DNA of 64,000 nt from Actinernus sp. WN-2022 (taxonomy: Eukaryota > Cnidaria > Anthozoa > Actiniaria > Actinernidae): positions 158,898,344-158,962,343 of the forward strand of contig JAOWCC010000577.1 of NCBI GenBank assembly GCA_030867875.1, in the 5' to 3' direction. Every line of letters starts with the position of its first letter. Positions within the stretch are counted from its first letter, which is position 1. Below are positions 32,801 to 45,390 of this stretch, piece after piece. The notes beneath the pieces were generated by a model. The model was given only the letters and a program-made list of their open reading frames with translations. It made no database searches and had not been told where the DNA came from. The position numbers and the translations under genes were made by a program.

Positions 32801-35800
32801 GGTTGGCCTACACTTGTAAAGCATCACCTATTTCATCGCTACATTACTGTTTTTAAATTTGTTACCGGTAATGGACTCAATGACTATGACTTTAATACAT
32901 TAAGAAATAGTGATGTTCACTCTTATAATATCAGAAGAAGAATTACGGCAAGCAACACCTTTTATATCATGGCTTTGATGAATGGAACCAGCTACATGTA
33001 GGTAAATCACTATGGGAAATCAAATTCCTGTTATATTTTAAGGAAAATATTAAAGTGCCACTACAATCAAATTTTGACATATTAATGTTTTGACATATTC
33101 ATAAAGTAGAGTAATTTTTTGCTATATTATCATCAGTCCAAACCGTTTTTCAATACAACGAGGGGAAGTCTCATTTTTGAACTCCGAGTATTGAATCTAA
33201 AGTTTGCCAATACTGGAGGATGTTCCCTTTGTTCAGCTTTATTCAGCGGAAGTGATGTCATATATGCACAATGTTCGCCTGCACAACACAATGCTTTAGA
33301 GGCATATTTCTACTAAAAACTTCTTGAGCATAAATAAGTAGCCATGCTAGTTGTTGTGTTGCGCATATAACATCACTTTCGCTGAATAACAGGAACGACC
33401 TCCGTTAATGGCGGACAGGATTTTACCCATGTACATAATAGCTACAGAATGTCTTTTTTGAGTAGCCATGCTTTATTGGATCTACAAACTCGAGCCACAG
33501 GCGAGAGTATGTAAATCCGATAAATCACTGGTCAACACAAATTCTATAAATATATGGCTTATTATCAAACGTCTAGATGTATGGAGTCATGTTTTTCAGT
33601 TATTTTGGCAATACAACCTATTTCGGCTGAGAAAATCAAAGCAAAAGTTTTACACACATTGATTTCCTTTGTTTTTCCTTTATGAATTAATGATTTTGAT
33701 AAATGTACATGTAGATATAGATTTTTATATAACTTATAAAATATAATTATATAGCCTTTAAATTTTCGTTTGTATTTTTTATATTGTTTTTAATTGTTGT
33801 TATTCATTGCCATTTTTATTCGACTAATTATTTGCAGGGCCTCACTGAAAAACACGTCTCTAGTGATGGATAAATAACATTGTTGTTGTTGTTGTTGTTA
33901 TTATTATTATAAGTTAAACTTAATTCCACTTTGCAGAGTTGCAACACGTGATCAATGAGTGATATGACTGGCTAATCAATCACAGCACATAAAATTAAAT
34001 GTAAAATGTATTCTTTTTTTATTAGTGGTCATGGCCTCTACTTGCAGAAAATCTAGGGCAACAAACCGGACATGGAAGTCTTTATTGGGAAAAGCGAAGA
34101 GTATGTAGGTGACTGGCTTGTCCAGCAAGGAATAGGAAAACTGGTGGACATATTTAAAGATATGTTTTCCCATAAAATTTCAAACTGCTTGTTCAGCTGA
34201 ACTATTTTATAAGTCCGACTCTTTTTCCAGTTTAATACTAGTTCATTTGTAGACTGAACTCAAAATGATTTCCAGGGGAAAAGATGCTGTCAAAATTGTT
34301 GAAAATAAATATTTATATACTGATTCATCATTTATATGGATTTGCTAGAGTGGAAGAAGAATCATCTAAGAGAAACTTTAATATAAATAATTATAGTGTT
34401 GTCAATAGAAATGCATATTTTTATCACCACTTCGGCAAAAGATTTTCAAAAGGTCCTCATTATATCACAACTAAATTTCACTCTTCACTATTAAATCTTC
34501 CAATTTTAAGACATCTTCCTTGGTTTTTATAAATGCTTTTGCATGGATTAAACTCTGCAACTGGGCAGTATAATTATCATTATGGTGTGCCTGGGGGTGG
34601 GACATTTGCCTTATTTCTTTGGCTCCACCATGGAGCAATTGAACACTTGCTTTCTCCACCGTGCGGAATTTTGATTTCCCCCCCCCCTCAAAAATGTCTA
34701 ATGCCCAGGGGTTGGCCCAGGGGTTGGCCCAGGGGGGGATGGGCACTGCTGGAATTGACTGGTGCATAACTGATAGAATCAAGGGAATTAATCAGTACAA
34801 TGGATTTGGGAACAAGGGAAACTGGAAGTTGTCCAATTTTTGCTCTCATCCTACATGTGTATGTATGGTGCTCCACTCGAGTGGGAGCTGCACTATTAAG
34901 TAATTAAGCCATGAAGCAAATAAAGTTATAAAGTTTTTATATAAAATAATTGCACTATAATTGCTACCTTTCCATGTGTAAATCAGTCTTGTTTCCTACA
35001 AGTACCATGGGGACACTAAGGATAGAGAAAGATCACACAATAAAATTCAAACCAGTACCATACTCCACCAGCTGCAATAACTCATGCCATTAATTTGTAT
35101 TCATGTCTGGGAAGTGCTTGAAACTAGCACTACTCCACACTAAGTATAGACTGGGGAAGATCATGCAAGAACGTTCAAATCAGTACTCCTCCATGTACAC
35201 AAAGTATCAGGCTCAGATTCCAGCAGCTGCAATAACGAATGCCATTTTATTCATGTCTGGGAAGTGCTTTTAACTACATTTGTATTAACTAGTGGTACTC
35301 CCACTCAGGGTTCTTGGTATTTATTTGATCAGGCTACATTTTCATAAAAGCTGTCTTTGCAAAAAGGCAAATGGGTGGTCTAGATTTCGAGAAAATTTAT
35401 GATATGTAAAATACATGACGTCAATGCTGTGTTGCTATGGTAACACCGATGTCAAACAAACCTACAGTACATTTTTGAAAAGTTTATTCTATTTCTTGTA
35501 AATGGATGAAGTGACTAGCCCGACTGAGCTCTGACAGTGGAGTATCAGCCGTTCAAAGTGGGTATGGTGCGTCACTGGAAAATCCAGGCGAGCCAGTCCT
35601 TAAATGTGCAGAATTATGATGAATGATGTATTTTGTAGCTAAAGGTTTAATATCAATTGAAATTAAATACCATCCATAAGGGTAACATTATGTTAATGGC
35701 AGTTGAAACTTACTAGTTCTGTCCTGTCATGTCCAGTAGCTTTTCATGGATCACCTTGACAACCTCAAAACTGAAAGTAGAATAAAATATATTTTTATGA

Positions 35801-38800
35801 GTTCAAGCATCTTTATAGTTAGCATCTTGGCTTGATTTGACATGACTTTGGATTCCATTCAAGTTCAGAGTTCCGGCTGTATAATATTATTGTAGTATGC
35901 TCTACAACTTATATCAGCTGCATTAACTAACTGTTTTGCCTACACTGTACATGTTGCATTATCGATCCTCCCAGTGAGGGTTATCAGTTACAGTTTAACT
36001 GTACCCTAAGTTGCTTTTGGTCTCCGTGTTACCTTTTATGAGTTAAGCTTTACACTTTTCGAGAGTTACATTTTTTTTTTAAATGGGCTATTACATGTAT
36101 CACAGTTCGGCCATCTTAGATAAAACAATGGTTTTGGCCCCAGTAGCCTCACACTGGTGGGTTTCAGAACAAGTTTACCGGACGATAACAAAGGTTTTTA
36201 TTCTCCTGGGACTCAACACCATGGCCACTGTGTGATAAAAGCTCATAGCTGTATGTAGCAATACACAGTATAAATACATCAGTTAAGCTTTGTATTTGTT
36301 ACCACTGGCTCTGCATTATATATTGCATAAATATGAAAAAGGTGCAATTCATTTTTTGATAATATGCATCCCCTAGATAAATACCCTCATCAATATTTCA
36401 AAGAATTTCTAATGCATCTACCACCAGCCTGAGGGCAAGAATGTTATTACATCTTGCATCACCAGTGGCATTGCATACCGCCTCCCGGTTAGCTCAGTGG
36501 TTAAGCTCTGGTCTGTTGAGCGGGAAGTTGCGGGTTCAGACCCCGGCCGGACCAGCACTCAGGGTCTTAAAAGAACTGAGTAGAAGGTGGTGCCTTTACA
36601 TAATACAGTAAATGGTCAGACCTTCTCGTCTTCTAGGATAAGGACGTAAAACCGTAGGACTAAAGTAAAGAGAGGGCCACATGTTAGATAACTGTTAGCC
36701 GGTAAACATGTTTAAACCCTCTATAAATAAAGGTGACTTTACTTTACTTTTACTATTAAGACACCAACAATAAATTAATTTGTACTAAAATTCTGAAAGA
36801 GAGGGTTATCTGTAATCAGTTTTTTATTACTCTGGCAGTTTACCTTTTTGCAGATGTAACTGCATATACCAACACATAGCCATGTATTCCCATTGAGTAG
36901 GATTGGGGAAATATAGAATACTCATCCTGTATAGAATAAATTAGTTAAGGATTATAGAAAATATTACTTCTGGTGGGTTTATAAACAATGCTCAAAATTA
37001 GCAGCAGTCCACTAGCCCAAGACTACCAACAATTTGAGTTACAATATGTAGGCTAATAAATCTAGCCTGAAATACGGCCACATACATACATACATACACT
37101 TTATTTATCCTCGAATTTACAGAGTAGCTGAAATAAGCTAATATCTTCGAGAGGCCACCTCCTCAGCTCATTCCTAGGGTCCACTCCCCAAGACAAACAT
37201 CTGAATTCATTAGCCAATAATCCTGCCTATGACGTCATTACCCCCAAAATGAGGTGGTGATTTGGATTGGTTAATATTTCATGATTAGATTCTTGATTTG
37301 AGTGTTGCATCTATGAGTTATAGTTATAGTTATTTCGAATAAGTATAACTTAAGACTGAATTTAAAAGTGCTGATTTGTTCCTTGTTCGGATCAGAAACA
37401 CTATATCAGTGGCATCAAGAGGAAGTACATCTTATTATGGAGATGTATTGTATTTGCTACAGGATAGTCACTGTCTGGCTCAGGTTCGACTGGCCAAACA
37501 TGAAGAATGTGGGACAACACTCAATAGATGATTTGAATTTGCTTAAACATTAATTTTAATTTAACTTTTTTTAAATACAATCATACATTTGTACATGTAC
37601 CAATTGAACTAAAGTCAAGTGAGCATGGCTTTCAAGAAAATTAAAATCTATGATCACATGCGAGTGACCATTATTGCAATCCCTAACGTTGAAATGGCTT
37701 CTCAAATTCTTTGTTTTCATTGGCTTGCTTGTGAGGCTCCTGCTTTCTCATTGGCTCAGCAAAAATATGCAATTGACTGCTGCTTTGCAGAAAACACCAG
37801 TGATTTCAAAATGATAATAGACCTAATTTGCTCCCCTCGATGTTGCCCCAATACAGATCACCTGACCAAACTGAGAACTGTTTCTTTTTTTTTAATCCTG
37901 TGAGAAAATGCATAAATTACTTGAACTCCAACACAAAGTGCTAAATCCCTGGAAGACATCATGTGATCTGTATTGGGGCAACAACGAATTAGGTCTATTA
38001 ACTGTAACTTGTAATCAGTTTTAAAATAGCATGTGTTCACTTTATTCAAGTAAGTTTTTGTTGGTATATAGTTGCTTTGGATATAATTAAGACCAAAATT
38101 ATTTTAACATGGTATAATGTATTGCTTGTTTTCAGATGATATGTCATTGCTGCCATCTTGGTTGAACGCTAACAAATGATTGCTCATTAGTTTCTCTAGT
38201 TGCTCAATCAACCAACATGGCCACCACGTCTTTGTTATCTGAATCTCTGGGGATTGGTTGCAAACCAGTAATGAGAATTCAAAAGTGTTAGTTTGTAATT
38301 ATATTGGCTTGATGGCTTACATCAAGAGTCGGTACAAAAAAAAGCAGCAGCCCCTGTGTTTCTCTGGTATGAGTTCCAGAATTTTTATCAGTAAAAACTG
38401 GTCTAGCTGGATCTCCAGGGTGATATGTACATTGAAGCCCTGTGTATATGAACATTCCAATGTAAACTATATACATGTACTATATAAAACATAAAAGTTA
38501 GACAATTGAAAAATTAAAAAGGTTTATATATGTATGTGAATTGTTTATATTCCACATTTCTCATGACGGGATTAAGTAACTAAGGGCATAATTTTTCATT
38601 CCTTAGCTTTATCCAAAGACCGGAAACCATAATGAGATCATATCGAGAACATACGGAAGCTGCTAGAGCCTTAGAGTTAATTAGAGGCAGCAGTGCTTTA
38701 CCATAAGCCTCCAGCAGTGCGAGAGAGAGAGAGAGAGATCTAGAGAGATATCGAAGCGCCATGTTTTTGTCTTACCTGGCCAGCTGTATCGACAAGTTCC

Positions 38801-39214
38801 AAGAAAAATTCTTGCCCTTTGTATTTAACATTCTTCGTAAAAGCTGCAAAGACAAATCAAAGAGCTTTGATCGATTCTCGGTGAAAATAAAAGAAGCACG
38901 AGTATAAAATGCACGCCTGCTTGCACTTCACCATAATCATATTTCAGTGCGCGGACATGACTCAATAAATCACCGGAGAGCATACTGAAAACAACTTACT
39001 ATTCTCTATCGTCGGATCATAGGAGTCCACAAATTGTCCCTCGACGAACTGAATCGTCAAAGATGACTTCCCTGAAGATGCAAATTAAAAAGACCAAGCA
39101 GTTTACAAATACAAGCGATGTTCATCTTTCAGTTTTGTAAACTTTTTAGTTAAAGCACTTACCGACCGAACGAAAACCCATGATTGCAATTTTCCTTGAC
39201 TTCGTTGGAGCCAT
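29884..39214 (-). CDS. RHEB: RHEB small GTPase, complete, 8 exons
   Basis: Exons, 5' to 3': 39214-39163, 39071-39000, 38843-38776, 36926-36844, 35770-35714, 35015-34968, 32714-32633, 29976-29884. GT-AG throughout, phases agree; 555 nt = 184 aa plus TGA, exactly human RHEB length. G1 is GFRSVGKSS with Arg15 and Ser16 in place of the Ras glycines (a RHEB hallmark); the effector region is YDPTIEN; G3 is DTAGQDEYS (Gln64); G4 is NKTD (119-122); G5 is SAK (149-151). The C-terminal CaaX is CTIL with Cys181 as the prenylation site. Known role: GTP-RHEB on lysosomal and other endomembranes activates mTORC1 and is switched off by TSC2. Odd: X is Leu, not the Met of human CSVM, which favours geranylgeranylation. 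Introns are full of MITEs and SINEs. Confidence 0.97.
30541..30757. repeat. 72-bp tandem repeat, 3 copies
   Basis: AGGAGCCCATTACC starts units at 30543, 30615 and 30687. An inverted, diverged copy (TGCTTCTGGTAATGGGCTCC) is at about 30999-31020, so the array is one side of a roughly 480-bp inverted-repeat element in RHEB intron 7. Confidence 0.85.
31121..32363. mobile_element. Inverted-repeat element hosting a second MITE
   Basis: Ends read GTACCGTATTTTATCATGTA with AAGCCGCACC, and reversed TACTGTATTTTATCACGTAT with AAGCCACACC. The palindrome at 57809-57900 (TACCGTAAAGACCCG, AAGCCGCACC) is a cousin. A TTAA MITE (31469-31864) lies inside. RHEB intron 7. Confidence 0.75.
31469..31864. mobile_element. 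TTAA MITE, nested
   Basis: Ends TTAAAGGGACTATATGTCAC and, reversed, TTAAAGGGACTATGTCAGCT. 396 bp, non-coding, with TTAA at both tips. The tip is similar to the 14053-14346 family (TTAAAGGGGCT). Confidence 0.85.
32417..32534. repeat. 118-bp fold-back palindrome
   Basis: Arms GTGTGCAAGAAGGGCGTAAG and its partner CTTACGCCCTTGTTGCACAC; the inner arms equal those of 16570-16653. Lies about 100 bp below the donor of RHEB exon 7 (exon ends at 32633). Confidence 0.85.
32800..34960. other. RHEB intron 6, no second gene seen
   Basis: AT-rich intronic DNA. Holds a TTG/TTA microsatellite (33882-33911) and a short CCCAGGGGTTGG tandem near 34705-34735. The ORFs here lack splice context or recognisable domains. 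Confidence 0.5.
35377..35595 (+). repeat. Dispersed repeat, copy 2
   Basis: Second copy of 451-666, in RHEB intron 5. It continues with CCTTAAATG where copy 1 has the 667-1379 element between TTAA sites, consistent with an unoccupied target. Confidence 0.75.
36480..36757 (+). mobile_element. tRNA-derived SINE, second family
   Basis: Head CCGGTTAGCTCAGTGGTTAA (box A) and GCGGGTTCAGACCCCGG (box B), then a body with TCTTCTAGGATAAGGACG and a TTTACTTTACTTTTAC 3' end. RHEB intron 4. Related body fragment at 19880-20060. Confidence 0.85.
37814..38000. mobile_element. 187-bp fold-back element
   Basis: Arms TAATAGACCTAATTTG and its partner CGAATTAGGTCTATTA, with inner GTTGCCCCAATACAGATCAC pairing with GTGATCTGTATTGGGGCAAC. 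RHEB intron 3. Confidence 0.85.
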
Positions 39215-39976
39215 TTTACCAATGAAACAATTGATAACTAATTTAACTAAAAAATACTAATCCTCTTCCTGTTTATTTGGAACCGAAAGATCTCTACATT
39301 TTGTAGCCGGCTTCTTTCACATTATTTCTCAGAACACTGACTTCCCAGGGTACCTTGCGCCTCACCGGGCGTCCACTGTCACTGGTCAGCGGTTTATTCA
39401 TGAGAACAAAAGGAGAATTTCTCACCATTTTTACAATCTTCTCTTCTGAGATTTCTCGATTCAGTTCAGGTACGTGATTTCTTCCTTATTTTTAAGCATT
39501 GCGTAGTAACAGAGGATATGGTAGCTTTTTCTATCAGATTTGATCCGGTGGGATAGTTTCCGCTAGCGGATTTGAGCCGGGCGTGGGGGCATCAAATCCG
39601 CTATAGCCAGTATAGCTACATGTATATCATAGGACACCGCCACCGGTACAAAAAAAAAATCGGTACGCCGTAACATACAAAAAACAACAGCCCCAGTTTA
39701 ATGATAATATTTGTCCGTTACCGCCACAGTACAGTTCGAATTTGTATCGGTAAATTAAAAACCGGAGTAACTTATATAACTGAAGATTACTGTAGTCTGT
39801 TAAGTTAGAATAAAATATTAGTTTAATTCGCAATTAATTATGAATGATTCCACAGTTCAAATAATTTGTGAAAGATTAGTAGTCCAGCTGTTATCGACCA
39901 AAATTGTTCACTTTTGTGATAAAAGCATGAAACTTTGCACAATTACTTCTAACCATGTAACAAACAATTTGTAATA

Positions 39977-40227
39977 GAGCGGTTTTCAGTTGAGTGTAGT
40001 GAACCCAAACGCAAATTACCCACAGCCAGCCAATCATAGGAGCGAGTAATCACAAGTAACTCATAAATGGCTTCCCTGTGAGCCAATGACAAACCAAAGC
40101 AAAACCAAAACCAATTTGCGTTTGGTTTTACTTTGGATTCTGATTGGTTGGTTTACTTTCTCAGCCAATAGGAGAGCTTAGTAAACGCAAAACCAAAACA
40201 CTTCCAACACTCAATTGAAATCCGCTC
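39977..40227. mobile_element. 251-bp MITE with TA target duplication
   Basis: Ends GAGCGGTTTTCAGTTGAGTG and, reversed, GAGCGGATTTCAATTGAGTG. TA flanks both sides. The opposite arm of the host element has GTGATATGG at this place with no insert, an internal empty-site control showing duplication of TA only. Confidence 0.9.
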
Positions 40228-40814
40228 TATGGATCCAAGCTAGGTTAAGCTCTCGAGATCTACGCATGCCCTACAATAGCCAACATGGAAACGAGGCTGA
40301 ACATTTAATTGCCTAAAAACAGGCCTTAGAGTACAAAAATAAACTTGGAACTGATATATTAGTTGCATTATTTTGTGGTATTCTGTGCTAGAAAATGTTT
40401 AAGATATGATCACGTGACCTTTCTTTGCAGTTTTACGAATTTCGCTTGGGATACCTGTGGTGGAATGTCAAATATAGATACATGGTGCTAAAATTAGTAC
40501 TACTGAATGCCCAGTTATCTTTTTTTATCATTTTAATGATAGAAAAAAGCTTTTCACATGTTTCCATCCCTGAAATGGCCTAAAGTCTATGCATGCATCA
40601 TCCTCGCGTTGCATTTTAGGCTTTCCAGGCTAAGTACGTAAGTGCATGCTTTGAATCACAAATTCTATATATAGCTTCCTGATAAGCCTTTTCTTTCGTC
40701 TTTAATCGGGTTCTCTACGTGGCGGTCAATAGTATTTACACTCAGCTGTTGAGATAGCTGGTCAAAACTGTTCAACAATTAACAATGATGTTCTTGGCAA
40801 TTGAACACAGTCAA

Positions 40815-41045
40815 TTAAACCTTTCTACTTGCTACTCTAGGCATCCCATAGCTAGTTGCAGTTGCCTCTGCAGTTGCACAACCCAGTGCAGGTAAGATTA
40901 GCTTTCTAGCATTTGCAGCGCCCTCAACAACCAACTTTGCATCCACATCGAATGAGTTCATAGCATGATTCCTTGGCTTGCGAGAGTGTCGTCCAGTAAG
41001 GCACCCAGCGACTACTTTCAAGCTGCCATCCCCATCTAGAGGCAC
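40815..41045 (-). other. Unrecognised open frame inside the 6.5-kb element
   Basis: A 76-codon minus-strand frame with GDGSLKVVAGCLTGRHSRKP and an Ala-rich middle. It lies between the left arm and the decayed gene. I do not recognise it. It could be a second cargo exon or chance. Confidence 0.2.
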
Positions 41046-41849
41046 TTGGTAATGTGGGCTTCTTTAACAGGGTCTGGCCCCATATATAAACCGCTTTTAA
41101 GATTACTTATGATTTGTAACTATGATTAGTGTTTATTTTTTTAGCTTGTTATATCAATTTTAGCTATGATTATTATTTTTGTTATTAATTAGTATTATAA
41201 GCTATATTATTCTATTGCAATGTATAGGTTAAGCATTCGATAATTGTTTAGATTGTAAAGCGCTTAATAGAACATTAATGTATAAGCGCTATAGAAATTG
41301 TATTATTATTATTATTAACATAATCGCCCTGTACCGGTTGATTCTCAAGTTAGATGTTTCATTCATGGTTATTGTGATAAATTCTAAGCGGCCTATATTC
41401 GTGTTTGTTACACGCTGTTTCATGTTATGTTAGGAATTTTTCAAAAAGCCATTGTCTAGATTAGGCGAAAGTCAAAAATATTAACTCTCAATCTAAATTA
41501 AACACACTGTGGTTTTAACATTCTAAATTGTAACCGAGCTTGCAGTTCATAACCTATTGACTTTGTAGATGGCCGTATATTTGTCATTTTTATATACATG
41601 TCATGGTATACGCCATATCATACCATACTAGCTAAGTTGAGCCTGCAGATACAACTTGCCAGCAGTACAAATTTTGAAAAGGTGTCAAAATAGTAGAATC
41701 AGTCTAAATACTTTCCCCACTCCAGAAAACACAGCTTTCACAATGTTTTAAGCCCAAAAATAAATAGCATGGTTTACTTCCTGGTTTAGCACGCATGCAC
41801 CTTGGTTGCTAGTACATGTAGTTTGAAGAGCTCATCTTTGTTGTTATCA

Positions 41850-44800
41850 ACTCTTTATAGGAATCCCGTCCAGTCAGACGGAATTCGGGTAGATAGCAAC
41901 ACTCTCCTCCTTTGATCTGATCCTCGCTTCTCTCTCGTAGCTTTCTTCAGAGAGTCGTTTCTGTAAACGTCCCACACAATGTCAACCCTCTTCCATCTTC
42001 CAGTTGTCTAACGATGTAAGGTGCAAATATGGAGTTGAAGTACTTGTCGAAGGTGCTAACGGCTTCGGGTTGGAGCATCTGGACCACAACGGCTCCATCT
42101 AGAATGATTGCATCCACTCTCGGTTGCTCCACTGAATGGCTGGACTTATCTAACAAGCACTTGACAAGATCTGCTTTGGTTCCTCCTCGGAGTTGCCCCA
42201 TCTGTGAGAGCGAAGGTGGCCATGGCTGATAATTTCTCAAACTTGAAGAAGTCTTCAAGGTTTCCATCACAATTTTGACAGGCAATGTAGAGTCTCGAGA
42301 ACAGGGCTCAGTCTTCCTTTAACACCATCACTTTGGCCTTGTCTTTTGACACAACCTTCTTTTCTTTGGTGTTGAACATGGGTAGATTATTCTTTTTGAG
42401 GGTGTCTGTTAGAAGCTTGGTTTTGTCCTCAAGTCTCTCTTTAAGGAACGCTTTGCATTGTTGCTCTCCTATCTGTCTTGCAGTTCTAACTGTCTGCACA
42501 ACCTCTTCATCCATGATGTCTTTTGTGTGGAGGGCTGTAAGATCTTTTCCAACCTCTTTGAACGGACTGCCGAGCTCGTCGATAGAGGACACCAGGTTAA
42601 CTACATCTTTAGCGAAGGCACTTTGGATGGCTGGTTTTTGCTCATGGTGGTTCTGGCTCTCATTAGCGGAGATGACTTCCTCAAACTCTCCAACCATTCG
42701 TGCAAGCTCTGGACCAGCGACCATCCATCTTCTCAGGGCAGCAGGATTTTAGGTCAACCCGACGGCACCTCCTTCACCTTTTACGACAGCATTGACTAGC
42801 TCATGGGCGTGGTCTAGGGCAATTGAAGAGAATAACCTCTTCGTCTTGTGAACTACGAAGGAGCCTTTACGGAACTCAGCATACACATCTGGATGCTTAA
42901 CAGGAAGCTCACACATGTCTCGGTAATGCACATAAAGCCATCTTGCATAGTTATAGCTGTCCAGAGCAAACATCCATGGCAGGATTTCTCAGATAGCTTT
43001 AAGATACAAGGAAAAATCAGCCTCTCGGAAAGCTCTCACAAGTTGGAGGCAAAGAAGTTCCAAATCCAGCATAGTGGCCCAGTAGAGAAACTGCGGGCAC
43101 TTCTTCATCTTCTCGTTTCTTCATTCATCAAACGGTCAGACTGGCTCGTCAATCTCATCAGATTTACTGTATTCTTCATGTGCTTTCCACATTAGAATAT
43201 GGAGACTGACTGCTGTCACTTCGTGAGCTCATCTTGTTCGCGTTATGTGGCTTGCAGCTAGGAAAGAAGCTGCCACACCCGCCGATGCGACTGGCGCATT
43301 TGTCAGCACCTCTGTCCATCCGCTTCCAAGGACCCACTTGCCAAGTGCTTTGAAGGCCACCATCTCAATGTGTAATCCCCCCAGCATGACAACTACATGG
43401 TCTTCATCATATACACCGTCCATTAATGTCCACTGAATTTACTTCGCCAAAGCAAACAACGGCTGATCAACCGCAACAACAGGGATTTGGGTTGGATTCA
43501 AGTGCTTGGCGGCTGCACTGGTGACACTGATGGCATGTACAATCATGGCGAGTGAGTGGGCAATCTTGGTTAACATGGGCAGCAACGATACTAATGCCAG
43601 CTGGTAGGATAATAGTGTTGACTTGGATGCTCGGTATATGCTGCCCGTGACATGATGTCATCTCCTTTTAGCTCCTCTTCTCGATCACTCTCCTCAGAGG
43701 TTGCATTAGAATCTGGTTCAGGTACCAACTGAGCACTGATGTCAGGAACAATAATGTCCGAAGAGGGAAGAGTTACCGGTGGTACATCGGTGTAGTACGA
43801 CGGCAATGGGGTGACTTTCTTCTATGTTGAGCTTCTCATATCAGGATCAAACACATTGGTGGATCTCTCTGTTCCTGGCTTTTTGGTGGTTGGATGCTGT
43901 GCCAAGGAGATGGCTGTCCCATGGAATGAGTCGTGGGTGCTGGTGGAACTCGGGTTGTGGTCGATATTATCAACCGCTGTAGTGGTAAATATACCACTGC
44001 GTAACTTTGAGGGGCACACCACACCGTCCTTATCATATCTATCAATAACGCTGTTTGTTATGTCGGTAGAGATGGAAAGGAGCCTGTCGTAGGATATGCA
44101 CAACCCAAACTTATAAAAGCTTTCAATCAGCGATTTGTCTCTTGTCGCTCCATGGATCTTAAGGGCTGCATAAATGGGCAGCGGGCACTTTCTGCTTTTA
44201 ACATGGTGAGTGTGGTGGGTAGTACCAGAGGAGTTGCCAGATTTGTCTCGAAATCTTGATATGCTGTTAAAAACTAGCAACTGAGCAACAGCAAGGCACG
44301 CCTGGCTCTCTGTTGAATCCGTTTTCCTCGTTGGGCCTCTCATTATCATACCTAGCAAAGTGAGAAGTGAGGCTGGAACTGCATCTCTCTGGGAGTTGGC
44401 TGCAAATTAAATGTTCCAGTAAAAGAGTTTTTCGCCTGTATAATTTCTTTCCTCAGAGTCCCTATTCTTAGCTTCGAGTAAAACACCTCCGATTTCATGG
44501 CTGAGGACCAAAATAACCTCTTGTCCTTGAGTGTGTGCTGTAAGGTCTGGAAAGGCAGTCAGTACACAAGCCTAAGTTCAGTCTTGTGGCATTAATCCCA
44601 GGTTGCTCTTCCCCGAGTAGTTCGCTGAGCTTTGAAGAATAAAACTTCATGAGATCTGATAGCTTCAACACAGCTGGTTCCTCAATTTCAAGACTCTCAT
44701 CAATAAAAGCAACAAGTTCTGCAAATGCAAGTTCCTCTTTATCTATAGGCTCATACGATGACTTATTTTGTGAGCTTTGCGTATTTAAAAGTTTTCAGTT

Positions 44801-45390
44801 TTCTAGCTTGATTGTACAGACCAACTAAACATTTTGCATGATACTTTGCCTCTATTGCTATCATGTCCCGATGCCAGCTTACCAATCAGCCTGTTGTTGT
44901 TAACAAGAAATGCACATTCTCTGACTTTTCTATCAACCTCAAGGGTGGAAGCAGCATGAAGATTTTCTGGGATATCGCTTGAATCACAAAAGAAGCAGTG
45001 GTTACTCGACGTGCTGCTTAGAATGCTGGAGCGCTTGGCCTTGACGGGGCTGGAAGTGTTTTCCGTCTCAAGGAGGCTGTTTTCCTCTTCAATTGTACTT
45101 TCATGTTTCCTTTTCTTTGCACGCTCCAACTTTGCATTACTAAAAGCATTTCGACAAGTCTTGTGCCACATGGCCTTTCTCTCTTTAAGGGTTTGCTCTA
45201 TTCCCTGACCATCATTTAGCTCTTCATCATTCACATTTCCAGGAACTGCATGATCCAATCTTCTGAAACTCTTTTTAGCAAATGAAGAATAGCTTGCTCC
45301 AACATCTTTCCTTTTCGAAATTACAGGGCATTGCAAAGGCTTTCCTGTCTTGGTTTGACAAATGATACACAGCTTCGAGTCCAAAGCGCC
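41850..45390 (-). pseudogene. Decayed copy of a multicopy cnidarian/molluscan protein family
   Basis: Collinear minus-strand pieces: 45384-44803 with paired Cys motifs (CIICQ, MWHKTCRNAF, CFFCDSS); about 44880-44390, in another frame, continuing AIEAKYHAKCLVGLYNQA; 44358-43591 (AVDNIDHNPSSTSTHDSFHG, NVFDPDMRS); 43423-43229 (GGLHIEMVAFKALGKWVLGS); 42973-42308 (ALDSYNYARWLYVHYRDM, HPDVYAEFRKGSFVV, GEGGAVGLT, RRWMVAGPEL); 42285-41947 (DGAVVVQMLQP, FAPYIVRQL), then RNDSLKKATREKRGS in a shifted frame. I count in-frame stops at 43822-43824 and between GGAVGLT and NPAALRRW, plus at least three frameshifts. I know these motifs from many near-identical predicted genes in coral and mollusc genomes; the function is unknown to me. 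The Cys/His clusters suggest zinc binding. Confidence 0.7.

Noticed and set aside
36484..36552. Possible tRNA gene starting CCGGTTAGCTCAGTGG
   Set aside because: The sequence runs into a SINE body and a repeat tail, with no independent tRNA 3' end.
40815..41045. Frame inside the 6.5-kb element as a real gene
   Set aside because: No recognised motif, no homologous partner segment and no clear splice sites; listed only as an unrecognised frame.
42333..42799. Plus-strand frames of 113-139 codons
   Set aside because: Antisense shadows of the decayed minus-strand gene, whose family motifs are clear on the other strand.
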